From NCBI GenBank assembly GCA_003116995.1, contig BDSL01000057.1:1-64000 (forward strand): a stretch of 64,000 bases of DNA. The letters are read 5' to 3'. This document shows positions 1 through 11,902 of the stretch, in pieces; the stretch's first letter is position 1, and each line of letters opens with the position of its first letter. The DNA is from Yamagishiella unicocca (taxonomy: Eukaryota > Chlorophyta > Chlorophyceae > Chlamydomonadales > Volvocaceae). Under the pieces are notes generated by a model. It had not been told where the DNA came from. It ran no database searches and saw nothing but the letters and a program-made list of their open reading frames with translations. Both the position numbers and the translations under genes were made by a program.

Positions 1-3000
1 TGCCCAAGAGCGAGGCCGATCGAAGGTTGCCGGAGAAGCCGATGCTTGCCGATTGGCCCGGACGTCCTCGTGCGGCGATCCCAGAGGCGAATTTCGGTGG
101 GGACGTTCCTTTCACCGCTACCGTTAAGCTGCGTGCCCAAGAGCGAGGCCGATCGAAGGTTGCCGGAGAAGCCGATGCTTGCCGATTGGCCCGGACGTCC
201 TCGTGCGGCGATCCCAGAGGCGAATTTCGGTGGGACGTTCCTTTCACCTAGGCTACCGTTAAGCTGCGTGCCAAGAGCGAGGCCGATCGAAGGTTGCCGG
301 AGAAGCCGATGCTTGCCGATTGGCCGGACGTCCTCGTGCGGCGTCCCCAGAGGCGAATTTCGGTGGGGACGTTCCTTTCACCTAGTTAACCGTTAAGCTG
401 CGTGCCCAAGAGCGAGGCCGATCGAAGGTTGCCGGAGAAGCCGATGCTTGCCGATTGGCCCGGACGTCCTCGTGCGGCGATCCCAGAGGCGAATTTCGGT
501 GGGGACGTTCCTTTCACCGCTACCGTTAAGCTGCGTGCCCAGAGCGAGGCCGATCGAAGGTTGCCGGAGAAGCCGATGCTTGCCGATTGGCCCGGACGTC
601 CTCGTGCGGCGATCCCCAGAGGCGAATTTCGGTGGGACGTTCCTTTCACCTAGTACCGTTAAGCTGCGTGCCCAAGAGCGAGGCCGATCGAAGGTTGCCG
701 GAGAAGCCGATGCTTGCCGATTGGCCCGGACGTCCTCGTGCGGCGATCCCCAGAGGCGAATTTCGGTGGGGACGTTCCTTTCACCTAGTATTGCTACCGT
801 TAAGCTGCGTGCCCAAGAGCGAGGCCGATCGAAGGTTGCCGGAGAAGCCGATGCTTGCCGATTGGCCCGGACGTCCTCGTGCGGCGATCCCCAGAGGCGA
901 ATTTCGTGGGGACGTTCCTTTCACCTAGTTATTGCTACCGTTAAGCTGCGTGCCCAGAGCGAGGCCGATCGAAGGTTGCCGGAGAAGCCGATGCTTGCCG
1001 ATTGGCCCGGACGTCCTCGTGCGGCGATCCCCAGAGGCGAATTTCGGTGGGGACGTTCCTTTCACCTAGTTATTGCTACCGTTAAGCTGCGTGCCAAGAG
1101 CGAGGCCGATCGAAGGTTGCCGGAGAAGCCGATGCTTGCCGATTGGCCCGGACGTCCTCGTGCGGCGATCCCAGAGGCGAATTTCGGTGGGGACGTTCCT
1201 TTCACCTAGCTACCGTTAAGCTGCGTGCCCAAGAGCGAGGCCGATCGAAGGTTGCCGGAGAAGCCGATGCTTGCCGATTGGCCCGGACGTCCTCGTGCGG
1301 CGATCCCAGAGGCGAATTCGGTGGGGACGTTCCTTTCACCTAGTGCTACCGTTAAGCTGCGTGCCCAAGAGCGAGGCGATCGAAGGTTGCCGGAGAAGCC
1401 GATGCTTGCCGATTGGCCCGGACGTCCTCGTGCGGCGATCCCCAGAGGCGAATTTCGGTGGGGACGTTCCTTTCACCTAGTTATTCTACCGTTAAGCTGC
1501 GTGCCCAAGAGCGAGGCCGATCGAAGGTTGCCGGAGAAGCCGATGCTTGCCGATTGGCCCGGACGTCCTCGTGCGGCGATCCCCAGAGGCGAATTTCGGT
1601 GGGGACGTTCCTTTCACCTAGTTATTGCTACCGTTAAGCTGCGTGCCCAAGAGCGAGGCCGATCGAAGGTTGCCGGAGAAGCCGATGCTTGCCGATTGGC
1701 CCGGACGTCCTCGTGCGGCGATCCCCAGAGGCGAATTTCGGTGGGGACGTTCCTTTCACCTAGTTATTGCTACCGTTAAGCTGCGTGCCCAAGAGCGAGG
1801 CCGATCGAAGGTTGCCGGAGAAGCCGATGCTTGCCGATTGGCCCGGACGTCCTCGTGCGGCGATCCCAGAGGCGAATTTCGGTGGGACGTTCCTTTCACC
1901 TAGTTATTGCTACCGTTAAGCTGCGTGCCCAAGAGCGAGGCCGATCGAAGGTTGCCGGAGAAGCCGATGCTTGCCGATTGGCCCGGACGTCCTCGTGCGG
2001 CGATCCCAGAGGCGAATTTCGGTGGGGACGTTCCTTTCACCTAGTTATTGCTACCGTTAAGCTGCGTGCCCAAGAGCGAGGCCGATCGAAGGTTGCCGGA
2101 GAAGCCGATGCTTGCCGATTGGCCCGGACGTCCTCGTGCGGCGATCCCAGAGGCGAATTTCGGTGGGACGTTCCTTTCACCTAGTTATTGCTACCGTTAA
2201 GCTGCGTGCCCAAGAGCGAGGCCGATCGAAGGTTGCCGGAGAAGCCGATGCTTGCCGATTGGCCCGGACGTCCTCGTGCGGCGATCCCCAGAGGCGAATT
2301 TCGGTGGGGACGTTCCTTTCACCTAGTTATTGCTACCGTTAAGCTGCGTGCCCAAGAGCGAGGCCGATCGAAGGTTGCCGGAGAAGCCGATGCTTGCCGA
2401 TTGGCCCGGACGTCCTCGTGCGGCGATCCCGAGAGGCGAATTTCGGTGGGGACGTTCCTTTCACCTAGTTATTGCTACCGTTAAGCTGCGTGCCCAAGAG
2501 CGAGGCCGATCGAAGGTTGCCGGAGAAGCCGATGCTTGCCGATTGGCCCGGACGTCCTCGTGCGGCGATCCCAGAGGCGAATTTCGGTGGGGACGTTCCT
2601 TTCACCTAGTTATTGCTACCGTTAAGCTGCGTGCCCAAGAGCGAGGCCGATCGAAGGTTGCCGGAGAAGCCGATGCTTGCCGATTGGCCCGGACGTCCTC
2701 GTGCGGCGATCCCCAGAGGCGAATTTCGGTGGGGACGTTCCTTTCACCTAGTTATTGCTACCGTTAAGCTGCGTGCCCAAGAGCGAGGCGATCGAAGGTT
2801 GCCGGAGAAGCCGATGCTTGCCGATTGGCCCGGACGTCCTCGTGCGGCGATCCCCAGAGGCGAATTTCGGTGGGACGTTCCTTTCACCTAGTTATTGCTA
2901 CCGTTAAGCTGCGTGCCCAAGAGCGAGGCCGATCGAAGGTTGCCGGAGAAGCCGATGCTTGCCGATTGGCCCGGACGTCCTCGTGCGGCGATCCCAGAGG

Positions 3001-4229
3001 CGAATTTCGGTGGGACGTTCCTTTCACCTAGTTATTGCTACCGTTAAGCTGCGTGCCCAAGAGCGAGGCCGATCGAAGGTTGCCGGAGAAGCCGATGCTT
3101 GCCGATTGGCCCGGACGTCCTCGTGCGGCGATCCCAGAGGCGAATTTCGGTGGGGACGTTCCTTTCACCTAGTTATTGCTACCGTTAAGCTGCGTGCCCA
3201 AGAGCGAGGCCGATCGAAGGTTGCCGGAGAAGCCGATGCTTGCCGATTGGCCCGGACGTCCTCGTGCGGCGATCCCCAGAGGCGAATTTCGGTGGGACGT
3301 TCCTTTCACCTAGTTATTGCTACCGTTAAGCTGCGTGCCCAAGAGCGAGGCCGATCGAAGGTTGCCGGAGAAGCCGATGCTTGCCGATTGGCCCGGACGT
3401 CCTCGTGCGGCGATCCCGAGAGGCGAATTTCGGTGGGGACGTTCCTTTCACCTAGTTATTGCTACCGTTAAGCTGCGTGCCCAAGAGCGAGCCGATCGAA
3501 GGTTGCCGGAGAAGCCGATGCTTGCCGATTGGCCCGGACGTCCTCGTGCGGCGATCCCCGAGAGGCGAATTTCGGTGGGGACGTTCCTTTCACCTAGTTC
3601 TTGCTACCGTTAAGCTGCGTGCACAAGAGCGAGGCCGATCGAAGGTTGCCGGAGAAGCCGATGCTTGCCGATTGGCCCGGACGTCCTCGTGCGGCGATCC
3701 CGAGAGGCGAATTTCGGTGGGGACGTTCCTTTCACCTAGTTCTTGCTACCGTTAAGCTTGCGTGCCCAAGAGCGAGGCCGATCGAAGGTTGCCGGAGAAG
3801 CCGATGCTTGCCGATTGGCCCGGACGTCCTCGTGCGGCGATCCCGAGAGGCGAATTTCGGTGGGACGTTCCTTTCACTAGTTCTTGCTACCGTTAAGCTG
3901 CGTGCCAAGAGCGAGGCCGATCGAAGGTTGCCGGAGAAGCCGATGCTTGCCGATTGGCCCGGACGTCCTCGTGCGGCGATCCCGAGAGGCGAATTTCGGT
4001 GGGGACGTTCCTTTCACCTAGTTCTTGCTACCGTTAAGCTGCGTGCCCAAGAGCGAGGCCGATCGAAGGTTGCCGGAGAAGCCGATGCTTGCCGATTGGC
4101 CGGACGTCCTCGTGCGGCGATCCCAGAGGCGAATTTCGGTGGGACGTTCCTTTCACCTAGTGCGTTAAGCTGCGTGCCCAAGAGCGAGGCCGATCGAAGG
4201 TTGCCGGAGAAGCCGATGCTTGCCGATTG

Positions 4230-4440
4230 GCCGGACGTCACCTAGTTCCTTTCACTAGTGCTACCGTTAAGCTGCGTGCCCAAGAGCGAGGCCGATCGAA
4301 GGTTGCCGGAGAAGCCGATGCTTGCCGATTGGCCCGGACGTCCTCGGGCGGCGCCCCATCGAAGGTTGCCGGAGAAGCCGATGCTTGCCGATGGCCCGAC
4401 GTTCCTCCTTTCACCTAGTTTTGCTACCGTTAAGCTGCGT
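4230..4440. repeat. rearranged satellite units
   Basis: Two truncated satellite units are fused here. One breaks after the GGCCGGACGT block and jumps straight to CACCTAG; the next loses about half of its right side, so that GATCGAAGG recurs after only about 75 bp. This is the largest internal rearrangement in the array and marks a past unequal exchange or deletion. Confidence 0.8.
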
Positions 4441-6149
4441 GCCAAGAGCGAGGCCGATCGAAGGTTGCCGGAGAAGCCGATGCTTGCCGATTGGCCCGGA
4501 CGTCCTCGTGCGGCGATCCCGAGAGGCGAATTTCGGTGGGGACGTTCCTTTCACCTAGTCTTGCTACGTTAAGCTGCGTGCCAAGAGCGAGGCGATCAAT
4601 GGTTGCCGGAGAAGCCGATGCTTGCCGGCTTGCCGATTGGCCCGGACGTCCTCGTGCGGCGATCCCGAGAGGCGAATTTCGGTGGGGACGTTCCTTTCAC
4701 CTAGTTCTTGCTACCGTTAAGCTGCGTGCCAAAGAGCGAGGCCGATCAATGGTTGCCGTAGAAGCCGATGCTTGCGATGCTTGCCGATTGGCCCCGGACG
4801 TCCTCGTGCGGCGATCCCGAGAGGACGAATTTCGGTGGGGACGTTCCTTTCACCTAGTTCTTGCTACCGTTAAGCTGCGTGCCCAAGAGCGAGGCCGATC
4901 GAAGGTTGCCGGAGAATGCCGATGCTTGCCGATTGGCCCGGACGTCCTCGTGCGGCGATCCCGAGAGGCGAATTTCGGTGGGGACGTTCCTTTCACCTAG
5001 TTCTTGCTACCGTTAAGCTGCGTGCCCAAGAGCGAGGCCGATCAATGGTTGCCGGAGAAGCCGATGCTTGCATGTTGCCGATTGGCCCGGACGTCCTCGT
5101 GCGGCGATCCCGAGAGGCGAATTTCGGTGGGGACGTTCCTTTCACCTAGTTCTTGCTACCGTTAAGCTGCGTGCCCAAGAGCGAGGCCGATCAATGGTTG
5201 CCGGAGAAGCCGATGCTTGCCGGATTGGCCCGGACGTCCTCGTGCGGCGATCCCGAGAGGCGAATTTCGGTGGGGACGTTCCTTTCACCTAGTTCTTGCT
5301 ACCGTTAAGCTGCGTGCCAAGAGCGAGGCCGATCGAAGGTTGCCGAGGAAGCCGATGCTTGCCGATTGGCCCGGACGTCCTCGTGCGGCGATCCCGAGAG
5401 GCGAATTTCGGTGGGGACGTTCCTTTCACCTAGTTCTTGCTACCGTTAAGCTGCGTGCCCAAGAGCGAGGCCGATCGAAGGTTGCCGGAGAAGCCGATGC
5501 TTGCCGATTGGCCCGGACGTCCTCGTGCGGCGATCCCGAGAGGCGAATTTCGGTGGGGACGTTCCTTTCACCTAGTTCTTGCTACCGTTAAGCTGCGTGC
5601 CCAAGAGCGAGGCCGATCAATGGTTGCCGGAGAAGCCGATGCTTGCCGATGCTGCCGATGGCCCGGACGTCCTCGTGCGGCGATCCCAGAGGCGAATTTC
5701 GGTGGGGACGTTCCTTTCACTAGTTCTTGCTACCGTTAAGCTGCGTGCCCAAGAGCGAGGCGATCAAGGTTGCCGGAGAAGCCGATGCTTGCCGATTGGC
5801 CCGGACGTCCTCGTGCGGCGATCCCGAGAGGCGAATTTCGGTGGGGACGTTCCTTTCACCTAGTTCTTGCTACGTTTAAGCTGCGTGCCCAAGAGCGAGG
5901 CCGATCGAAGGTTGCCGGAGAAGCCGATGCTTGCCGATTGGGCCCGGACGTCCTCGTGCGGCGATCCCGAGAGGCGAATTTCGGTGGGGACGTTCCTTTC
6001 ACCTAGTTCTTGCTACCGTTAAGCTGCGGCACAAGAGCGAGGCCGATCGAAGGTTGCCGGAGAAGCCGATGCTTGCCGATTGGCCCGGACGTCCTCGTGC
6101 GGCGATCCCGAGAGGCGAATTTCGGTGGGGACGTTCCTTTCACCTAGTT

Positions 6150-6290
6150 CTTGCTACCTTAAGCGCGTGCCCCAAGGCCGAGGGCCGATCAATGGGTTGG
6201 CCGGAGAAGCCGTGCTTGCCGATTGGGCCGGACGTCCTCGTGCGGGATCCGAGAGGGAATTTCGTGGGGACGTCCTTTCAGCTAGTTCTT
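6150..6290. repeat. hyper-divergent satellite unit
   Basis: This single unit differs from its neighbours at many sites, mostly one-base gains and losses in G or C runs (for example CCCCAAGGCCGAGGGCC, TGGGTTGGCC, GTGCGGGATCC). The units on both sides are close to consensus. It is either a decayed unit or a stretch of poor read consensus. Confidence 0.7.
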
Positions 6291-8194
6291 GCTACCGTTA
6301 AGCTGCGTGCCCAAGAGCGAGGCCGATCGAAGGTTGCCGGAGAAGCCGATGCTTGCCGATTGGCCCGGACGTCCTCGTGCGGCGATCCCGAGAGGCGAAT
6401 TTCGGTGGGGACGTTCCTTTCACCTAGTTCTTGCTACCGTTAAGCTGCGTGCCCAAGAGCGAGGCCGATCGAAGGTTGCCGGAGAAGCCGATGCTTGCCG
6501 ATTGGCCCGGACGTCCTCGTGCGGCGATCCCGAGAGGCGAATTTCGGTGGGGACGTTCCTTTCACCTAGTTCTTGCTACCGTTAAGCTGCGTGCCCAAGA
6601 GCGAGGCCGATCGAAGGTTGCCGGAGAAGCCGATGCTTGCCGATTGGCCCGGACGTCCTCGTGCGGCGATCCGAGAGGCGAATTTCGGTGGGACGTTCCT
6701 TTCACTAGTTCTTGCTACCGTTAAGCTGCGTGCCCAAGAGCGAGGGCCGATCAAGGTTGCCGGGAGAAGCCGATGCTTGCCGATTGGCCCGGACGTCCTC
6801 GTGCGGCGATCCCGAGAGGCGAATTTCGGTGGGGACGTTCCTTTCACCTAGTTCTTGCTACCGTTAAGCTGCGTGCCCAAGAGCGAGGCCGATCGAAGGT
6901 TGCCGGAGAAGCCGATGCTTGCCGATTGGGCCCGGACGTCTCGTGCGGCGATCCCGAGAGGCGAATTCGGTGGGGACGTTCCTTTCACCTAGTTCTTGCT
7001 ACCGTTAAGCTGCGTGCCCAAGAGCGAGGCCGATCAAGGTTGCCGGAGAAGCCGATGCTTGCCGATTGGCCCGGACGTCCTCGTGCGGCGATCCCGAGAG
7101 GCGAATTTCGGTGGGGACGTTCCTTTCACCTAGTTCTTGCTACCGTTAAGCTGCGTGCCCAAGAGCGAGGCCGATCGAAGGTTGCCGGAGAAGCCGATGC
7201 TTGCCGATTGGCCCGGACGTCCTCGTGCGGCGATCCCGAGAGGCGAATTTCGGTGGGGACGTTCCTTTCACCTAGTTCTTGCTACCGTTAAGCTGCGTGC
7301 CCAAGAGCGAGGCCGATCGAAGGTTGCCGGAGAAGCCGATGCTTGCCGATTGGCCCGGACGTCCTCGTGCGGCGATCCCGAGAGGCGAATTTCGGTGGGG
7401 ACGTTCCTTTCACCTAGTTCTTGCTACCGTTAAGCTGCGTGCCCAAGAGCGAGGCCGATCGAAGGTTGCCGGAGAAGCCGATGCTTGCCGATTGGCCCGG
7501 ACGTCCTCGTGCGGCGATCCCGAGAGGCGAATTTCGGTGGGGACGTTCCTTTCACTAGTTCTTGCTACCGTTAAGCTGCGTGCCAAGAGCGAGGCCGATC
7601 GAAGGTTGCCGGAGAAGCCGATGCTTGCCGATTGGCCCGGACGTCCTCGTGCGGCGATCCCGAGAGGCGAATTTCGGTGGGGACGTTCCTTTCACCTAGT
7701 TCTTGCTACCGTTAAGCTGCGTGCCCAAGAGCGAGGCCGATCAATGGTTGCCGGAGAAGCCGATGCTTGCCGATTGGCCCGGACGTCCTCGTGCGGCGAT
7801 CCGAGAGGCGAATTTCGGTGGGGACGTTCCTTTCACCTAGTTCTTGCTACCGTTAAGCTGCGTGCCCAAGAGCGAGGCCGATCAATGGTTGCCGGAGAAG
7901 CCGATGCTTGCCGATTGGCCCGGACGTCCTCGTGCGGCGATCCCGAGAGGCGAATTTCGGTGGGGACGTTCCTTTCACCTAGTTCTTGCTACCGTTAAGC
8001 TGCGTGCCAAGAGCGAGGCCGATCAAGGTTGCCGGAGAAGCCGATGCTTGCCGATTGGCCCGGACGTCCTCGTGCGGCGATCCCGAGAGGCGAATTTCGG
8101 TGGGGACGTTCCTTTCACCTAGTTCTTGCTACCGTTAAGCTGCGTGCCCAAGAGCGAGGCCGATCGAAGGTTGCCGGAGAGCCGATGCTTGCCG

Positions 8195-8270
8195 ATTGGC
8201 CGGACGTTGGCGCGATCCGAGGGCGCGGACGTCCTCCAGCTGCCGAAGCGGTGCCGAGAGGCCGATCGAA
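8195..8270. repeat. satellite unit with foreign or scrambled segment
   Basis: Between a truncated unit and the next normal GGCCGATCGAAGG block there is about 60 bp (GACGTTGGCGCGATCC to GAAGCGGTGCCGAGAGG). It matches the unit only in patches, with GGACGTCCTC retained. It looks like a scrambled or partly converted unit. Confidence 0.65.
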
Positions 8271-10200
8271 GGTTGCCGGAGAAGCCGATGCTTGCCGATT
8301 GGCCCGGACGTCCTCGTGCGGCGATCCGAGAGGCGAATTTCGGTGGGGACGTTCCTTTCACCTAGTTCTTGCTACCGTTAAGCTGCGTGCCCAAGAGCGA
8401 GGCCGATCGAAGGTTGCCGGAGAAGCCGATGCTTGCCGATTGGCCCGGACGTCCTCGTGCGGCGATCCCGAGAGGCGAATTTCGGTGGGGACGTTCCTTT
8501 CACCTAGTTCTTGCTACCGTTAAGCTGCGTGCCCAAGAGCGAGGCCGATCGAAGGTTGCCGGAGAAGCCGATGCTTGCCGATTGGCCCGGACGTCCTCGT
8601 GCGGCGATCCCGAGAGGCGAATTTCGGTGGGGACGTTCCTTTCACCTAGTTCTTGCTACCGTTAAGCTGCGTGCCAAGAGCGAGGCCGATCGAAGGTTGC
8701 CGGAGAAGCCGATGCTTGCCGATTGGCCCGGACGTCCTCGTGCGGCGATCCCGAGAGGCGAATTTCGGTGGGGACGTTCCTTTCACCTAGTTCTTGCTAC
8801 CGTTAAGCTGCGTGCCCAAGAGCGAGGCCGATCGAAGGTTGCCGGAGAAGCCGATGCTTGCCGATTGGCCCGGACGTCCTCGTGCGGCGATCCCGAGAGG
8901 CGAATTTCGGTGGGGACGTTCCTTTCACCTAGTTCTTGCTACCGTTAAGCTGCGTGCCCAAGAGCGAGGCCGATCGAAGGTTGCCGGAGAAGCCGATGCT
9001 TGCCGATTGGCCCGGACGTCCTCGTGCGGCGATCCCGAGAGGCGAATTTCGGTGGGGACGTTCCTTTCACCTAGTTCTTGCTACCGTTAAGCTGCGTGCC
9101 CAAGAGCGAGGCCGATCAATGGTTGCCGGAGAAGCCGATGCTTGCCGATTGGCCCGGACGTCCTCGTGCGGCGATCCTGAGAGGCGAATTTCGGTGGGGA
9201 CGTTCCTTTCACCTAGTTCTTGCTACCGTTAAGCTGCGTGCCCAAGAGCGAGGCCGATCAATGGTTGCCGGAGAAGCCGATGCTTGCCGATTGGCCCGGA
9301 CGTCCTCGTGCGGCGATCCCGAGAGGCGAATTTCGGTGGGGACGTTCCTTTCACCTAGTTCTTGCTACCGTTAAGCTGCGTGCCAAAGAGCGAGGCCGAT
9401 CAATGGTTGCCGTAGAAGCCGATGCTTGCCGATGCTTGCCGATTGGCCCGGACGTCCTCGTGCGGCGATCCCGAGAGGCGAATTTCGGTGGGGACGTTCC
9501 TTTCACCTAGTTCTTGCTACCGTTAAGCTGCGTGCACAAGAGCGAGGCCGATCGAAGGTTGCCGGAGAAGCCGATGCTTGCCGATTGGCCCGGACGTCCT
9601 CGTGCGGCGATCCCGAGAGGCGAATTTCGGTGGGGACGTTCCTTTTACCTAGTACTTGCTACCGTTAAGCTGCGTGCCCAAGAGCGAGGCCGATCGAAGG
9701 TTGCCGGAGAAGCCGATGCTTGCCGATTGGCCCGGACGTCCTCGTGCGGCGATCCCGAGAGGCGAATTTCGGTGGGGACGTTCCTTTCACCTAGTACTTG
9801 CTACCGTTAAGCTGCGTGCCCAAGAGCGAGGCCGATCGAAGGTTGCCGGAGAAGCCGATGCTTGCCGATTGGCCCGGACGTCCTCGTGCGGCGATCCCGA
9901 GAGGCGAATTTCGGTGGGGACGTTCCTTTCACCTAGTTCTTGCTACCGTTAAGCTGCGTGCCCAAGAGCGAGGCCGATCGAAGGTTGCAGGAGAAGCCGA
10001 TGCTTGCCGATTGGCCCGGACGTCCTCGTGCGGCGATCCCGAGAGGCGAATTTCGGTGGGGACGTTCCTTTCACCTAGTTCTTGCTACCGTTAAGCTGCG
10101 TGCCCAAGAGCGAGGCCGATCGAAGGTTGCCGGAGAAGCCGATGCTTGCCGATTGGCCCGGACGTCCTCGTGCGGCGATCCCGAGAGGCGAATTTCGGTG

Positions 10201-10870
10201 CAGCCACCCACCGGGGCCCAGGTACCCAGCCCGATGGGGCTGGGGGTGCACCGAATAATTGGCGGAACACAAGCACATGCCGGCGAATACTACCCTCGGC
10301 GTCCCACTGAACAAAGATCTCGCTGATCAAGCGGCGTCTCAGGAATGAGGTCCGGGTACGACAGCGTATGCGGCAGGGTATAGCCCTGATATGCCACATG
10401 CCGCACGTATCTGCTGCTAGTGCTGCACGGCCCAGGTCTCGAGGTCATACATAGGCAGACGTAAGGGCGCGTCGATTGGGTGGGACGGTGGCTGCTGGAG
10501 GTTCCGCGGTGCATTCAACGTACGGCGAATAGTTGGGTAGGTCGGCGAGTGTGTGTCCCGTACCGTACATGCAGTTTGGGCGTCGTCAATTAATCGCAAC
10601 CTATGCAAACCCGGCCCCTCCGCCTCGTGTCGGTAGCTAGGCAGGGTTGGGCGTCGACTTGGCGCAGCGACGGATCGAACTGCCATCTGTGCGCGCAAGT
10701 GGATTTATGTAAACGGTGTGTCTGCAGTTGCAAAAATGCATCGTGGAAGGCGGTCCCCTTCTCCCATGTACACGCGAACGGAGCTAAGGCCTAACAAGCT
10801 TTTTGGGTACCTGCAACGATTCGTGACGTGACGCCGTGACTCCTGCCATCGGCGGCTCACACAAGTAGGC
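10201..10870. other. unique flank of the satellite, no gene seen
   Basis: Sequence becomes non-repetitive at 10201 (CAGCCACCCACCGGGG). Short open frames exist on both strands but none shows a recognisable family, splice consistency or codon pattern. I see no gene, terminal inverted repeat or target-site duplication at the junction. Confidence 0.6.
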
Positions 10871-10872
10871 AT

Positions 10873-11033
10873 ATGGTAACATGTACCTCAAATGGTAACA
10901 TGTACCTCATATGGTAACATGTACCTCATATGAAACCACTTACCTCATATGGTAACATGTGCCTCGGATCGTAACATGTACCTCACATGTACCTCACATG
11001 TACCTCTTATGGTAACATGTACCTCAGCCATCC
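10873..11033. repeat. 20-bp tandem repeat ATGGTAACATGTACCTCAT
   Basis: About seven imperfect copies of a 20-bp unit containing GGTAACATGTACCTCA follow each other. Some are shortened to ACATGTACCTC near 10980-11005. The unit carries the palindrome ACATGT. It is a minisatellite lying between the satellite flank and the APC6 3' side. Confidence 0.9.
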
Positions 11034-11309
11034 TCACAGCGCCTTCCTGGGCGATCCATCCGGCCGAGCTGGCTACCAGGCCGGAACACGTACAACTTGA
11101 CAGCAGGTAGAGCTCCTCGCTGGCCTGCTCGCCGACAGCAGCGACACCGGCGGCCTTGGCGGCTGCATCGATCAACAACACAAACCTCTTGGTCTGGAAC
11201 CCACTGTAACCGTTACAACAACAACAACAAACGCACCGCCCCTGGAGCGCTGCTCGGCGCACATGCATGGCGTACAGCATCGACTTTGCAATCCGGGGAG
11301 CCGAGTACT

Positions 11310-11475
11310 ACAAGCCGCGACCTGCACCTTCACCGCGTCCGGACCCTCGGCCTGCACCGCCCGCATCCCTTGCCTCCAGGCCCGGCCGAATACTCGATAA
11401 CGCCCCCCTCCCGCCGCCGTCCGCCTGTCCCTGGGACACACGGGCGGGTGTCACATCACCCATGCCCGCATGACC
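11310..11475 (+). repeat. dispersed repeat family Z, copy 1
   Basis: Blocks such as GCCGCGACCTGCACC, CCCGCATCCCTTGCCTCCAG, GTCCGCCTGTCCCTGGGACA and GGGCGGGTGTCACATCACCC recur in the same order at 13748-13970 inside APC6 intron 9. This copy lies 3' of APC6. The family is unnamed and lacks an obvious coding frame. Confidence 0.75.
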
Positions 11476-11520
11476 CACCCCCATGCCCACACGCACCCCC
11501 CACCCCCGCCCCGTACACTA

Positions 11521-11572
11521 TGTCCGAAGGCTATGCACCAGCTACACTTCCCATGTCGAGTAACCGGTCCTT
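11521..11572 (+). repeat. dispersed repeat family X, copy 1
   Basis: The sequence CTATGCACCAGCTACACTTC followed by CCATGTCGAGTAACCGG recurs, with small changes and in both orientations, at 14117-14170, 16638-16662, 26317-26372 and 32846-32880. The other copies lie in introns of APC6 and of the WD40 gene. Confidence 0.8.
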
Positions 11573-11902
11573 TTCTGTCACTCCCGTACAAGGCTTTTCC
11601 TTGCACCCCCCACCCCCATGCCTCAGCTAGGATACCAGTTGCACCCCCCTACCTGCCGTGGGCCCCTCCCCCTCCCATCGGCTGTGCTACGCGCCCCATT
11701 TATTTGTGGCAATAATGCCCCCGCACACCCTTCCGCAAATCGTCCGTAAACCACGTGAGGTGAACTGGTGCCCCAAGCGTACCTGTACGCCGCAACGAGT
11801 TCGAACGTTTGCCGCTATGCTGTACGGGTTTAGGGCTTGTTCGCTTTGGCCTTACACGTCGGAAAAACATCACACACATTCTTGTCGATAACGCCGGAGC
11901 CA

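Larger units (their letters stand above)
1..10200. repeat. 142-bp tandem satellite array, about 72 units
   Basis: Successive identical landmarks recur every 142 bp (for example at 8794, 8936, 9078 and 9220). Each unit runs from GTTAAGCTGCGTGCC through GCCGATGCTTGCCGATTGG and CGAATTTCGGTGGGGACG to CACCTAGTTCTTGCTACC. Two subfamilies are visible: units up to about 3470 mostly carry TTATTGCTACC and CCCAGAGG, whereas from about 3590 they carry TTCTTGCTACC and CCCGAGAGG. A further variant swaps GATCGAAGG for GATCAATGG. Units near the left edge differ more in length. The window opens in mid-unit, so the array continues to the left; it stops in mid-unit at 10200. Because 142 is not a multiple of 3, apparent reading frames change with every unit and stop at TAG/TAA in each, so the array is not coding. 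Confidence 0.98.

Noticed and set aside
1..10200. CRISPR array
   Set aside because: The whole unit is repeated without unique spacers, and the organism is a eukaryote.
1..10326. Dozens of overlapping 60-250 residue open frames in the first 10 kb, with repeated peptide blocks
   Set aside because: They are the 142-bp satellite read in shifting frames; each unit carries stops and the unit length is not a multiple of three.
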